Origin: Paramyrothecium sp. XJ0827
Lineage: Eukaryota; Ascomycota; Sordariomycetes; Hypocreales; Stachybotryaceae
Length of the DNA: 64,000 nt
Direction of reading: 5' to 3'
NCBI GenBank assembly: GCA_020881915.1
Contig: JAJFPB010000007.1
Location: 434,001 to 498,000, forward strand
Part shown: piece by piece, positions 43,496 to 53,340 of the stretch
Layout of the letters: each line of letters opens with the position of its first letter
Position numbering within the stretch: the stretch's first letter is position 1
Program-made: the position numbers and the translations under genes
Notes under the pieces: model-generated
The model's input: the letters and a program-made list of their open reading frames with translations, nothing else
Databases searched by the model: none
What the model was told of the DNA's origin: nothing

Positions 43496-44512
43496 TCACG
43501 CCATCTTACGCTGCGCATTATGATCTAGAAACCACCCAACAAACTTGGGAATTCCGCTTTGTATCTTGGTCTTGGGCCTGTAGCCGAGCACGCCTTTCGC
43601 TTTTGAAACGTCTGCAAACGTCACTGACATATCACCCGCCTGAGACTCGCGCCAATCAATGACTGCCGTCCGGCCCAGGCTTTCCTCAAGCAGCCCAATC
43701 AGCTCACCGAGCGCAATCGTCTGTGATTCGCCGAGGTTAAACACCTCGTAGTTGGAGCTCGTGTAGTCCAGTGCAGCGCGAACTCCCTGGATGATGTCGT
43801 CAACGTACGTATAATCGCGCCGCGTGGTTCCATCGCCGAATACGGGAATTGACCTCCCTTCGTGGATTAGCTTTGCAAACTTGTGAATGGCCAGGTCGGG
43901 GCGCTGGCGAGGGCCATAGACGGTGAAGAATCTGAGGCACACGCAGCGGATGTTGTAGAGGTGAGAGTAGGTATGACAGAGAAGCTCAGCCGCCTGCTTG
44001 GATGCAGCATATGGTGAGATGGGTTGAGCGGTTTTGGAGTCTTCAGAGAATGGTACTGTTGCATTGAGACCGTAGACACTCGATGAGGATCCAAACAGAA
44101 ATTGGATTACGCCGAAATCCTTCGCGCACTCCAGCAGGTTCAAGGTTCCAGTCACGTTAGTGTCCATGTATTGACCTGGATACTGCAGTGATGGACGCAC
44201 ACCGGCACGTGCGGCGAGATGTACGATGGCATTGAACTTGTGGTTGGCGAACACATCGCGCAAGGCACCAGCGTCCCGAATATCAATCTCGTAGAGCCTG
44301 AAGTTGGGATTCGAGAGATGAGCGGCAACGTTGGCCCGCTTTATCTCAGGGGAGTAATAGTCGTCGAAGTTGTCGACGACGACAACTTGCCAGCATCCCT
44401 CTGCCAGAAGGGTTTCGACGAGATGCGAGCCGATGAAGCCTGCGCCGCCGGTGACCAATACTGCTCCACCAGGTTTGCCCTGAGGGACCGCGCTTCGAAC
44501 AATGACTGTCAT
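43496..44512 (-). CDS. NAD-dependent sugar-nucleotide epimerase (UDP-glucuronate/UDP-glucose 4-epimerase type)
   Basis: Single exon, 338 residues. Extended short-chain dehydrogenase: the NAD-binding loop GGAGFIGSH at about 22-30, HLAARAGVRPSL, a serine-rich GSSSSVYG with the catalytic serine, and the catalytic YxxxK in SPYAASKQAAE (Tyr168, Lys172). RFFTVYGPRQRPDLAIHKF and GDGTTRRDYTYVDDI are typical of UDP-glucuronate 4-epimerases and bacterial relatives more than of GalE. It would interconvert C4 epimers of a UDP-sugar in the cytosol. The adjacent glycosyltransferase suggests the product is used for glycan synthesis, for example a galacturonate-like sugar. Bacterial-type sequence and absence of introns hint at transfer, but this is only suggestive. 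Confidence 0.85.
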   Translation of the reverse strand: MTVIVRSAVPQGKPGGAVLVTGGAGFIGSHLVETLLAEGCWQVVVVDNFDDYYSPEIKRANVAAHLSNPNFRLYEIDIRDAGALRDVFANHKFNAIVHLAARAGVRPSLQYPGQYMDTNVTGTLNLLECAKDFGVIQFLFGSSSSVYGLNATVPFSEDSKTAQPISPYAASKQAAELLCHTYSHLYNIRCVCLRFFTVYGPRQRPDLAIHKFAKLIHEGRSIPVFGDGTTRRDYTYVDDIIQGVRAALDYTSSNYEVFNLGESQTIALGELIGLLEESLGRTAVIDWRESQAGDMSVTFADVSKAKGVLGYRPKTKIQSGIPKFVGWFLDHNAQRKMA

Positions 44513-45968
44513 TGGGATAATAGAACTGCTTCTGGTCTCTTTCTTGATGGGGCAATGAAGCGAGATGGGGAGAATGTAACCAGAAACCCCGTATTTACTC
44601 CCAGAGCTTGATGTTTGTACCAGTCCCCTGATTACGTGAATGAGCTCAAAAAGCCTACTTACTGTACGATCGCCGGATCAGTGGCGTTCGGAACTGTTCT
44701 AGCGGAGTTCCACGGCCAGCTGAAAGCCTGATAACGAGATGAATAGCCCGTTTCAGCACGATAACAGCTTCTATCGATCGCTAACACGGCTGAAGCTAAC
44801 CTGCCAAGCCTGCTTGTGTGCTGCTATCGGTTGGAAAACAATAGCGGTGGGTCCGTGGCTGAGAACGAGATTGAGATTAATGTAACTCGCACCGAGAAAA
44901 GTAATAGTGTGTCAAACTAGCGTTGCCTTGGGGCAAGACAAGGTAGATTGGGCGCTCCGATTGGTTTCTTGGCCCGACTACCCCTGCATAACAAGTGAGT
45001 CCGGGCCTTTTCTGTCTTTTTCACGGAATTTCTTTTCTTTTTATATTTTTTATCTTCCTCACCCCATTCTTATCCTTACTCGGACTGGTCGATCTGCCAA
45101 TCTGGGCCTTCTCCCAATGTGACTTTAGTGTTCTAGACGGACTGAATGCAATTTATTGGACTAGATCGGGTAGTCGCGTGTCATGACTCGGAAGCCGTAC
45201 CGGCCAACGTCGATCACGGAGCGTGATCTTACATTCACAGCGGATGAACCGCTTTCGAGTTCTTGCTGATTGCAGCTGATGACTGAAATTTGGAGACGAC
45301 AACATGCAAGAACATCAAAATGCAATCCTCTTGTTGAGGATGTGAAACCAGTTGATGTAAGTGTGGAAATCGCTAACCATTTCGACTTGATCTTCGCTGC
45401 CAACCCTCCCCCCCCCCCCCCAAAAAAAAAGAAACCGAGTTTATAGTATCAGGAGTCGGATCAACCGGTTTAATCAGTTCTCAAGTTTGAAGCAATCTTT
45501 TTTTCTTCTTCCAATCTTATCAAGAAAGAACACAAGCGAATGTTCGTTGTGCTTTTCCCTGAGACATCAGAAGGTTCCACATCTCACGCTGTGAAGCAAA
45601 CCAGAAAAGTCACCGTCTCGTGATTGGCCTTTGCTTGCCAGGCCATGGCATCTCGAATTGAGACATCATCATTCGTATCATCCATAGTAGTGTTGCCTTC
45701 AATCACTCCCTCCCGTAAACGTTTCCTGTTGTTCTAAACAGAATACGCGCTCTCATCGCGTAGGTTCAGAGACACTAAACTCTCATTCAAAAGTTGAAAG
45801 TTAAAGGCTCATTTCATGATAGTGGTTGTGGCGTCCTTGCGGGAGATGAGCCTAATTCAGAAGCTTAGAAGCAAAGTGCGATCTTCATTCTTGGTCTTTC
45901 ATTGCTGTCGTCATGATATCATGCTCTAAAAGAGTGCACTACCACGGTCTGGGGAACATGTGCTCCAT
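44513..45968. other. Intergenic region with a C14A9 homopolymer
   Basis: Epimerase promoter and 3' side of the methyltransferase gene. Short frames only. The only conspicuous element is the C14A9 homopolymer tract at 45408-45430. Confidence 0.45.
45408..45430. repeat. C14A9 homopolymer tract
   Basis: Fourteen C followed directly by nine A on the + strand. Such a tract is unusual in this window and prone to length variation. It could also hold sequencing length error. Confidence 0.8.
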
Positions 45969-46814
45969 TCATTCCTTGCGGCAGACAAAGACAGTGCCAA
46001 CCATCTTGATTCCAAACCCTGGTTGGCCTTGCCTCTCAAAGGGGACACCAACTTCGCGCACCGCTTCTAGCAAGCGTCGTGCTGCTTCTCCCCTCTCCTC
46101 CTCGCTCCAACCATCGCAGGTAAGCTTCAGAGGGGCTCTCATGAGCAGGTCAACCACGTGTTCAGCTGATTGATCCCCCATGTATGCGCGTTTCTCCAAG
46201 AGCTCGACGTTAACGAATCCGGCCTCTTCCAGAACCTTTTTGGTGTGTGCTGGGTCGAGCCATTCGTCTCGCACGGGAATATTGAAAGGCGGATCATTGG
46301 GACGTAAGGCCCTGTACACCCCGCGTATGACTTCCACCCAGCCCAGGTCCTTCCAGCCCGTGATGATGGCGATGCCTCCCGGCTGCAATGTGCGCAGGAT
46401 TTCCTTGGCACCGCGAACAGCGTCGTCGAAGAACATTAGACCCACGTTTGTTATGGAATGACTGAAGGTGTCATCGGGAAACGCAAGGGATTCTCCCGAC
46501 ATGGTTGATGCATGAACCTTGGGATGAGAGAAGCGCTCGGAAGCGATGCGTATCATGTTTTCCGCTCCGTCAACGGCATATATGTCGGGCGGCGAGCTAC
46601 TCGATTGAGGAGACGCCAGCAGGACGTCCGTCACAATGGCTGTACCGCATGCATTGTCCAAAAACTTGGACTCGGAAGTGATGGGCTTGAGTTCTTGGAT
46701 GAGAGCCACAGCGATTTCGGCCAAGTCCCGCGTACAACCACCAGCGTTGACCTCGTAAACTTGAGCCCCTGCATTGAAGTACTCGAGCGGTGTCGGGGGA
46801 GCTTTGACAGTCAT
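45969..46814 (-). CDS. Class I SAM-dependent methyltransferase
   Basis: Single exon, 281 residues. Motif I is SKFLDNACGTAIVTDVL at about residues 49-65. The acidic motif II Asp is in YAVDGAENMIRIASERF, and SFPDDTFSHSITNVGLMFF corresponds to motif IV (the usual FD core). LRTLQPGGIAIITGW gives the post-motif. This is the pattern of UbiE/Methyltransf_11-like small-molecule methyltransferases, common in fungal secondary metabolism and defence. The substrate cannot be told. No signal peptide. It stands alone, about 1 kb from the divergent phosphotransferase gene, so pathway context is weak. Confidence 0.85.
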   Translation of the reverse strand: MTVKAPPTPLEYFNAGAQVYEVNAGGCTRDLAEIAVALIQELKPITSESKFLDNACGTAIVTDVLLASPQSSSSPPDIYAVDGAENMIRIASERFSHPKVHASTMSGESLAFPDDTFSHSITNVGLMFFDDAVRGAKEILRTLQPGGIAIITGWKDLGWVEVIRGVYRALRPNDPPFNIPVRDEWLDPAHTKKVLEEAGFVNVELLEKRAYMGDQSAEHVVDLLMRAPLKLTCDGWSEEERGEAARRLLEAVREVGVPFERQGQPGFGIKMVGTVFVCRKE

Positions 46815-47865
46815 TTTCGCTTTTTTGGCTTCTCAAATGTTCAATAGACAAAGGTGAAAAAAGTTCAAGGGGCGTCAAGACACGGTGCATGGTGCAATGA
46901 GCTTGGCTTTTAATCGCCGATACGTCAGCATTTTGACGGAACCCAACCCATAGCGGGACATATGTGGTGCCGACGCAGCCTTGGACATGCACATTGGCTT
47001 GCTCTTTTACTTGAGGACCTTTAATATGGCTTACCTCTCAGTTTATGTCCCGCTAGTCCTTGGCCCTCCCCCTCTCTTGGCATCAACGCTGCCGCCAACT
47101 TCACCACCTTCACAACCCCACTCGTTGCCCACGCTGGCCATTTCCCACGAGGATCATTTACAGGTGCATCTAGTTTGCATCTGGTTTTCTGGAAGACTCA
47201 CAAGCGTCTTCCAAGAGAGAATTTAGTACAAAAGTTGAAATGCGATTAGTGTTCCCTGTAAAATTTATTGCCGATACGAGCATCTTGGGAGTCCCCAAGG
47301 CTGCACCGTCTTGTCCGCAAGCTTAACCAGCGCGCTTTAATTGTCCAACACTCTTCTATTTCCTGAGCAGCCAGAACAAAAATCAGAACTCACTCTTTCT
47401 GGCGGATTCCGTCGCGCTATACTGGATGTACAGGGCGATCGCTGCCCCCCAATGCCCAATTAAACACCACTGCGAACACTGCACCGAAAGCCACTGGATC
47501 GGTGCGCGCGAGGGATTCCTGAAGTGTGAAGTGCTTGGAATTTTTTGGTAACTTACTCTCTAGACTCAGAAAAGATACAGGATGCATTTCAACATCTGGA
47601 TGAAGTTCTAACAATGCAGCCCTTCAGATGAGTCGGCGGCATCTGGTGAAAGCTAGAACGAATTCGTCAATTGCTGAGAAGCATCGCCGTCTGTCCGTAG
47701 ACTGCAGCCCAAGCTCTGACGAAGGAATGAGTCACTGGATTTGCGCCCTGTCGTGATTGCCAAGTGCATAGGGTTACATCTAACAGCCCAGTATGGTGGT
47801 ACGGCTTGGTGGGATGTCAAACACGCCCTTGCGGACATTGGGCGCGAATCAGCTCAGCAAGTCAC
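46815..47865. other. Divergent intergenic region
   Basis: Lies between the divergently arranged methyltransferase and phosphotransferase genes, holding both promoters. The phosphotransferase frame is open upstream of its likely start at 47866, but that part is probably leader. No extra gene is seen. Confidence 0.45.
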
Positions 47866-48858
47866 ATGGTCATGTTTCCGACAAATGATAAAGTCTGGAA
47901 TTCCTCGTCGCATGCGTATCTTGAAACAATAATCCGTGAGTCTTTGTCTTCAGTGGCAGCAAGAGCGATGTCATCCACGCCTGTGTCTTTACATATATTA
48001 GACGCTTTTGGGATCTCCGATGGGTGTCAGCCTTTAGCTGGCGGCCGATCCATATGCTTTCGAGCTGGGGACAAAGTTCTCAAACCGTCCGATGGAGATG
48101 AAGAAGCCCAGTGGGTAGCATCTTTTGTTACTGCTCTTATTCAACAGGTTGGCGTACCTACGTCCTACGTGCTGCCCCGGCCAATTCCTCTGGTCAATGA
48201 CCCACATGCTTTTGTCTACGAAGGCTGGACGGTATGGTCGTTACTTCCAGGCCAAGCCCGATCTCCGGAGCGCATTCCAGAAATCCTACGAGTCAGTCAG
48301 GCGTTCCACAAGGACATTGCGAAAATGAATGTCCCCAAGCCCCCATTCCTGGCCCAGCCTACCAACCGCTTTCAGGAGGCCGACCTTGTGGCCTGGGGCG
48401 AGAAGAGCTTGGATGACGTGGCCAAGGTCAATCAAGAGATTTATGGATGGTTCAAAGCCGATCTCGAACGCTTGAAGCGTGTCACAAGATCGCTTCCACC
48501 AAATCTGCCGAGCCAGCTCATCCACGGCGATTTGACAGGCAATGTGCTGTTTGATGATTCACCTAAAAGTCTGCCTGGAATTATAGATTTGACCTTCTAC
48601 TGGAGACCAGCACTGTGGGCTGAAGCCATCGTAGTCGCTGATGGACTGGCTTGGCATCGGGAGGATGAGAAGCTCGTGGAGCTATATGGCATAGATGAAA
48701 TTCGATTGCAACTCCTGGTAAGAGCTCTCCATTGGCGGATTGTCTCATTCACCATCGACCCGGACATGGCCTTTGTCAGAGCATTTGTGCCTACCGCAGA
48801 CTATGGAAGGGCAACAGAAATTGTGGAGCGGCTCATCATTGGTTCCATGGCGGAATGA
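47866..48858 (+). CDS. APH-fold phosphotransferase, actinobacterial TIGR02569-like
   Basis: 330 residues from the ATG at 47866 (a second ATG follows at 47872; the frame opens 34 codons earlier). Seen: a glycine-rich start LDAFGISDGCQPLAGGRS, a possible VLKPSD ATP-lysine region, VYEGWTVWSLLPGQARSP, the catalytic LIHGDLTGNVLFDD at about 218-230, IIDLTFYWRPALWAEA with the metal-binding Asp, and VVADGLAWH. Except for the usual APH-fold features, the order and wording match a bacterial family (TIGR02569) known mainly from actinobacteria, whose function is unknown. Its presence here suggests horizontal transfer or an old fungal copy. Likely transfers phosphate from ATP to a small molecule. It is not evidence of antibiotic resistance. 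No intron is needed. Confidence 0.78.
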   Translation: MVMFPTNDKVWNSSSHAYLETIIRESLSSVAARAMSSTPVSLHILDAFGISDGCQPLAGGRSICFRAGDKVLKPSDGDEEAQWVASFVTALIQQVGVPTSYVLPRPIPLVNDPHAFVYEGWTVWSLLPGQARSPERIPEILRVSQAFHKDIAKMNVPKPPFLAQPTNRFQEADLVAWGEKSLDDVAKVNQEIYGWFKADLERLKRVTRSLPPNLPSQLIHGDLTGNVLFDDSPKSLPGIIDLTFYWRPALWAEAIVVADGLAWHREDEKLVELYGIDEIRLQLLVRALHWRIVSFTIDPDMAFVRAFVPTADYGRATEIVERLIIGSMAE

Positions 48859-49100
48859 GTTCCAAGGAGCTTTTCAGATGGACCTGATGACAGCAGGTAT
48901 CGAATGCCACATACTTAGAGATATCCAATGATGGGGGCTAGGAGTGTAATGCCTTTTGCAGTAATGTCTCAAGGCACTCTCTGAGCAAGTCTGGCGCTCC
49001 TGATGCGATCTTCTGGTGGATAAGCGATTGGCGAGAGGTTTCCGTATGAACACGACTTGTGATTTGCCTCGGCCTTTTACTTAAGCAACGATCAAAATTT

Positions 49101-50687
49101 CTAGTACCGACCAGTTTCTCTCAAAGTTCTCACCAATTCTTCTACTGCCCCCTGTTGCCGCGACTTCACATAAAGGAACTCCCTGACCCGAAGCTCCACC
49201 GTTTCTTGCGTGAGCTCAAGTTGCATTTCCGCCAAACACTGACCGGTCATAGCCACGAACCAGCCCTTCTCCTGTGAAAACGGCCCGCCTGCCAGAGCAC
49301 CCATGCAGATGCACCAGAATCGTAGCTCGAGAGGTATATTGCGGTGCTGAATCAACGCACTCTGCAGATGTGGTAACAGCAGCCATGCCGCGACTTGTGG
49401 GCCTTGGTGATCTGTGGTGCTGAGGAGAACCACCAAGGCTGCAAGACGTCCACATATATCTACACCCTGCTCCAGTTCTACCATGTGTAGTAGGCTATGT
49501 ATCAATGCTTGCAGGCGTCGAAAAAGCCATGTTTCCATCTCTATTGTGACATTGGCCGCCGTGGACCAGCAAACGAGGGCAGTTTGGAGGTAAGTGGTGA
49601 TGTCGAGGAGAGCTTCAAGGAGACGAGAGTCGAAGGAAATTCGAAGGAATCCTTGACCTAGATGGCCAACGTAGAGGTTTCCTGGGTCAGATCTAGGAGC
49701 TGCCGAGGAGAGCATGGTCGAAATTGGCGGCATCGGCCCAGGATCCCATGTCAAGTCGAACACAGGTGCTGTAGTCTCACTCACTGCAACAAACTTGTCC
49801 ACCAAGATGCAGCTCTCCAGAAGATAAGGCTCCACCACTTGCCAGCCTCCATAAGCACTTACTAACCCGAAGAGAGCATTCAGATGCGTCCGAACTGCTG
49901 CCAAGTGAGCGCTGTGCTTCCTTTTAGCAGCGAATCTTTCCGATGATCTCGGCCAGAGGAGCGGGGTGCTGGCCCATAACTCGGTGGCAGCCAGGGAGTA
50001 TAAGGACAGAAGCAGCCAATTATCAACTTGGGGCGTATGTACCGTCTGCTGCAAGCGCAGACGAACAGCGGCGAGAGCATTGCCAATATAGTATTCAGGC
50101 GGCTTCCCTTTGTGGATCTTGCCACCCATCCATTCGCAAAGACTGGCGCTGTATGCTAGGGTCGAATACATAAGCATACCATTGCCTACGCATTCAACAA
50201 GTCGTCGATGTATGATTTCCGCGTGCCGATTGACTCTTCGAGAACGGGCGACCGCGCTTGGGGCGAAGGCTTCGGCCAAGAATGTAGAGGTGGCGAGGGA
50301 CTGGAACGTGAAATGCAGTAGACTGTTGACCCCATTTTCGGTATGCGCGACAGTCGAATAGAAAGGATCCGATGCATTGTCGGTAGGGAACAAGGAAGGT
50401 AACGTGAAATCTAGTTGTGGAGGCTTGGGACATGCTATGCTTGCCCCCCTTCTATGGTTGTCTGCCTCGGCAGACCCAGGCGGTGAGGATACATCTTGCA
50501 ATGCTGAGTGCGCGTTCAAGGCGAGGAAGGATGCTTGAGCCTCCCAAGGCTGATTACCCTGCCTCTTCGAATCATGTTGTCGACGTCTACTCTGGACGTA
50601 ACTAAGTCTCTGGGACTTTTCTTTTCGATGATCGCGCTGGCTGCCGGATGAATGGTGATGCTCAACAACAAAAATGTCAAGAGTCAT
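49101..50687 (-). CDS. Fungal transcription factor-like protein lacking a visible zinc cluster
   Basis: 528 residues from the ATG at 50687 (MTLDIFVVEHHHSS). The frame is open 88 codons further up, but those residues look like leader or an unrecognised exon. The beginning IFVVEH...HVQSRRR-like pattern (here SYVQSRRRQHDSK) occurs in a fungal group with the fungal_trans_2 (DUF3468) regulatory region but no Zn2Cys6 domain. The C-terminal 350 residues are helical (LCEWMGGKIH, NWLLLSLYSLAATELW, PYLLESCILVDKFVA) and resemble that group. Probable nuclear regulator or regulator-derived protein; DNA binding is not shown. It is divergent from the secreted esterase across a 440-bp shared promoter, making the esterase a candidate target. 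Confidence 0.72.
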   Translation of the reverse strand: MTLDIFVVEHHHSSGSQRDHRKEKSQRLSYVQSRRRQHDSKRQGNQPWEAQASFLALNAHSALQDVSSPPGSAEADNHRRGASIACPKPPQLDFTLPSLFPTDNASDPFYSTVAHTENGVNSLLHFTFQSLATSTFLAEAFAPSAVARSRRVNRHAEIIHRRLVECVGNGMLMYSTLAYSASLCEWMGGKIHKGKPPEYYIGNALAAVRLRLQQTVHTPQVDNWLLLSLYSLAATELWASTPLLWPRSSERFAAKRKHSAHLAAVRTHLNALFGLVSAYGGWQVVEPYLLESCILVDKFVAVSETTAPVFDLTWDPGPMPPISTMLSSAAPRSDPGNLYVGHLGQGFLRISFDSRLLEALLDITTYLQTALVCWSTAANVTIEMETWLFRRLQALIHSLLHMVELEQGVDICGRLAALVVLLSTTDHQGPQVAAWLLLPHLQSALIQHRNIPLELRFWCICMGALAGGPFSQEKGWFVAMTGQCLAEMQLELTQETVELRVREFLYVKSRQQGAVEELVRTLRETGRY

Positions 50688-51126
50688 TGTGGGGTTGTCG
50701 GCGCCTAAAAGGTGTTTGAACCGTGTCAGATCCTGTTGCTGTCTGAGTCTAGAGTCCGGAAGAACTTCCGTCCAGATGGAGTGATCATAATTAGTCCGAC
50801 TCCGCATGAGCCAGGGTGCTGTAAGAATCAGATTTCCCTTTCGAGGCCATATGTTACCCTTTTTGGAGATGGTGCTTACGGGCAGTGGCAATATTAAGCC
50901 CTTCTGCGGCTCAACTGGTCTCCATCGTGAGGCGCAGCGATGGGTCACCACAGCTTCCTGTAGACCGGAATGTTCAAGCCATGAGACAAGTTTACGGTTG
51001 CCTCACGACGTCCTGTCTCGATATGTATAAGAACATTCGGACCGGCATGTGATCCCTTTTGTTTCCCGTCTTACAGTGAGCAAGAATCTAGCCAAACAAT
51101 CGCCTAATAATCGCCCCAACTTGACA
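50688..51126. promoter_or_regulatory. Divergent promoter of the regulator and the esterase
   Basis: 439 bp between two divergent starts. Features: CCGGAATGTTC at 50965-50975 and, in opposite orientation, GAACATTCGG at 51031-51040, an inverted pair about 55 bp apart containing CGG triplets. A TATA-like TATAAG lies at 51026-51031, about 100 bp before the esterase ATG. The half-sites partly resemble the CCGAACATG motif of the promoter at 55-56 kb. Assignment is by pattern only. Confidence 0.4.
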
Positions 51127-53023
51127 ATGCGTGCCTCCGATCTCGTTTCATTACTCGTTTCCTTGTGGCCAGCAATCTCTTTGGCACTCGTGGCAAAGAC
51201 AAAGGATTGCTTGCCAGTAGTTGACCTTGGTTATGTAAGTGGAACTCATTGCTGCCTGACGCATCCCTCTTATTGACCTCTTGCATGCAGACAATTCATC
51301 AGGCTATTTCTCACAACTTTACCACGGATGTGTACAAGTTCTCCAACATTCGCTTCGCCCAACCCCCAACAGGGGAGCTACGTTTCCGCGCGCCATTGCC
51401 GCCTATCACGAATCGCGCCGTGACAGAAAATGGGTCACAATACCGGGCATGTCCCCAAGCCATGCCCCGATGGCAAGCCAACGCGTACATACCCATTGGA
51501 AAATATTCTGGCTCAGTGCCATTTGATCTCGAAGCTTGGAAGAACGGTATTGCTACCGCCCGGCCTCCTCCTGGCCTCCTGGAAACAATGAACGACAAGG
51601 TCTCGGAGGATTGTCTTTTCCTCGACGTCCATGTACCTCGGCTGGCCTTCAAGAGTGCAGCAAATTCTGCGACTAAAGGCGTACCCGTCCTTGTTTGGGT
51701 AAGTTCGTGCGTGAATTGTACTACTGTAATCTTTTGTGGTTCAATTGTTACATTACTGACATCAACAGATACATGGTGGTGGCTATAGCTTAGGATCCAA
51801 GACCGGTCATCCAATTCCTTACATGAACCCCGATGGCATTATCCAGCAAGCCCAAAAGATCAATCAGGATGGTGTTATCTTCGTCGCAATGAATTACCGT
51901 CTAGGGGCACTAGGTTTCCTAGCTGGACCCGAGGTTCGCACCGATGGCGCACTCAACGCTGGCCTGCTTGACCAACGGCTGGCTCTGGATTGGGTCCAAA
52001 AGAATATTTACAAGTTCGGTGGCGACGCGGACCGTGTAACTCTAATGGGCGAATCGGCCGGTGGTGGATCGATTCTATATCAGATGGCGGCTTACGGAGG
52101 TCACAACAGTAGCGCACCGTTTTCGCAGGTTATTGTCCAGAGCCCGGCCGCACCTCCTAAGGCGTTAGCTGTCGAAGACTCTTTTACCGATTTCCTGGAG
52201 ACATTGGGTGTAGAAACACTTTCACAAGCACGAAAATTGACTGAAAGAGAGATAATCCGAGCGAACGAGCTGCAGATAGGTGCCGCGCCCGCGACAACGT
52301 ACATCTACGGTCCGGTCGTAGACGGGGAAATTATCCCGGACGACATCGGCCACACATTCAACACTGGCGCCTTCGATCAAAACGTCAAGGTAATGGCAGC
52401 GCACAACTCATTTGAAGGAGCCTTCTTCTTCGATCCCCAGGTTAAAACCGAAGCGGACTTTCGCTCATGGATCACTCGATCACTCACAGGGCTGTCGAGC
52501 AACGACGTGGACTATCTTTCCAATGAACTATATCCGGCACGCTTCGACGGTTCGATTGGCTATGTTGATCAGGCCACGCGGCAGATGACACTGTATAGTG
52601 AGGCGCTCATCGACTGCACGTTCTTGCTCGCCAACCAAGCCGTAGACGGTAATAGTTACTCTTGTAAGTGATCCTCCATAAGCTCATGTTCGTTTGCTGG
52701 CCCAATTCAGAGCGGTAACATTCATCTTCTTAGACGTGTTTAGCGTCTCACCTGGTTTTCACATCCAGGACCTCAAATATACCTTTGACGACTACGCGTC
52801 TACCACACGTGTACCTATCGCCAAGGCTGTTTTGCAGCAGGCGTTGGCCAGTTATATCGTTAGCGGTGTTCCAGAGACCGACAATGCCACGGCTAATGGT
52901 TCATTCCCTCGGTGGGACAAAGAAAGCGCAGTTTTGAATATCACGGACAAGGGAGGGGACGTATCTGCAAGCCGTGTGAATGGAACACGATGTGCCTGGT
53001 GGCACAAGCCCTTGGACGTCTGA
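51127..53023 (+). CDS. Secreted type-B carboxylesterase/lipase
   Basis: Four exons (51127-51234, 51291-51698, 51769-52663, 52734-53023) give 566 residues; the signal peptide is in exon 1 (MRASDLVSLLVSLWPAIS). Type-B carboxylesterase hallmarks: FSNIRFAQPPTGELRF, SEDCLFLDVHVP, oxyanion HGGG at about 174-177, nucleophile Ser268 in GESAGGG, and catalytic His480 in SPGFHIQDLKYTF. The acidic member of the triad is probably in the FEGAFFFDP region. It hydrolyses esters of lipids or plant/insect-derived or xenobiotic compounds outside the cell; the natural substrate is unknown. It is flanked by two regulators, one divergent upstream and one convergent downstream. The last acceptor (TAG at 52731-52733) was chosen because it restores YVFSVSPGFH. 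Confidence 0.92.
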
Positions 53024-53340
53024 TATTTGGTACTTTAGGGGATCTGCCAAATGTGCGAATGTGCTTCATTGAATTAGTCTTAAAGATTAGAGTATTATCA
53101 ATCTTTCGAAACGATGATGCAATGCCAATAATTGCCCGTCTGCACTACCAAGAGCATCTGAGATGTGCAAGATTGTTCGTCATGTATGACAGCAGGGCTT
53201 CATTCCTAATCGAAGCATCTCGAATGAATAAGATGTGGAAGTTTCCCTTGTATGAAACCAATCGCACGGCTTTTGTGATTACCAATAAAGGTTGAACCAG
53301 CTCGTAGAAACTGGGAAAATGGAGAAAGTCATTTCATCTT

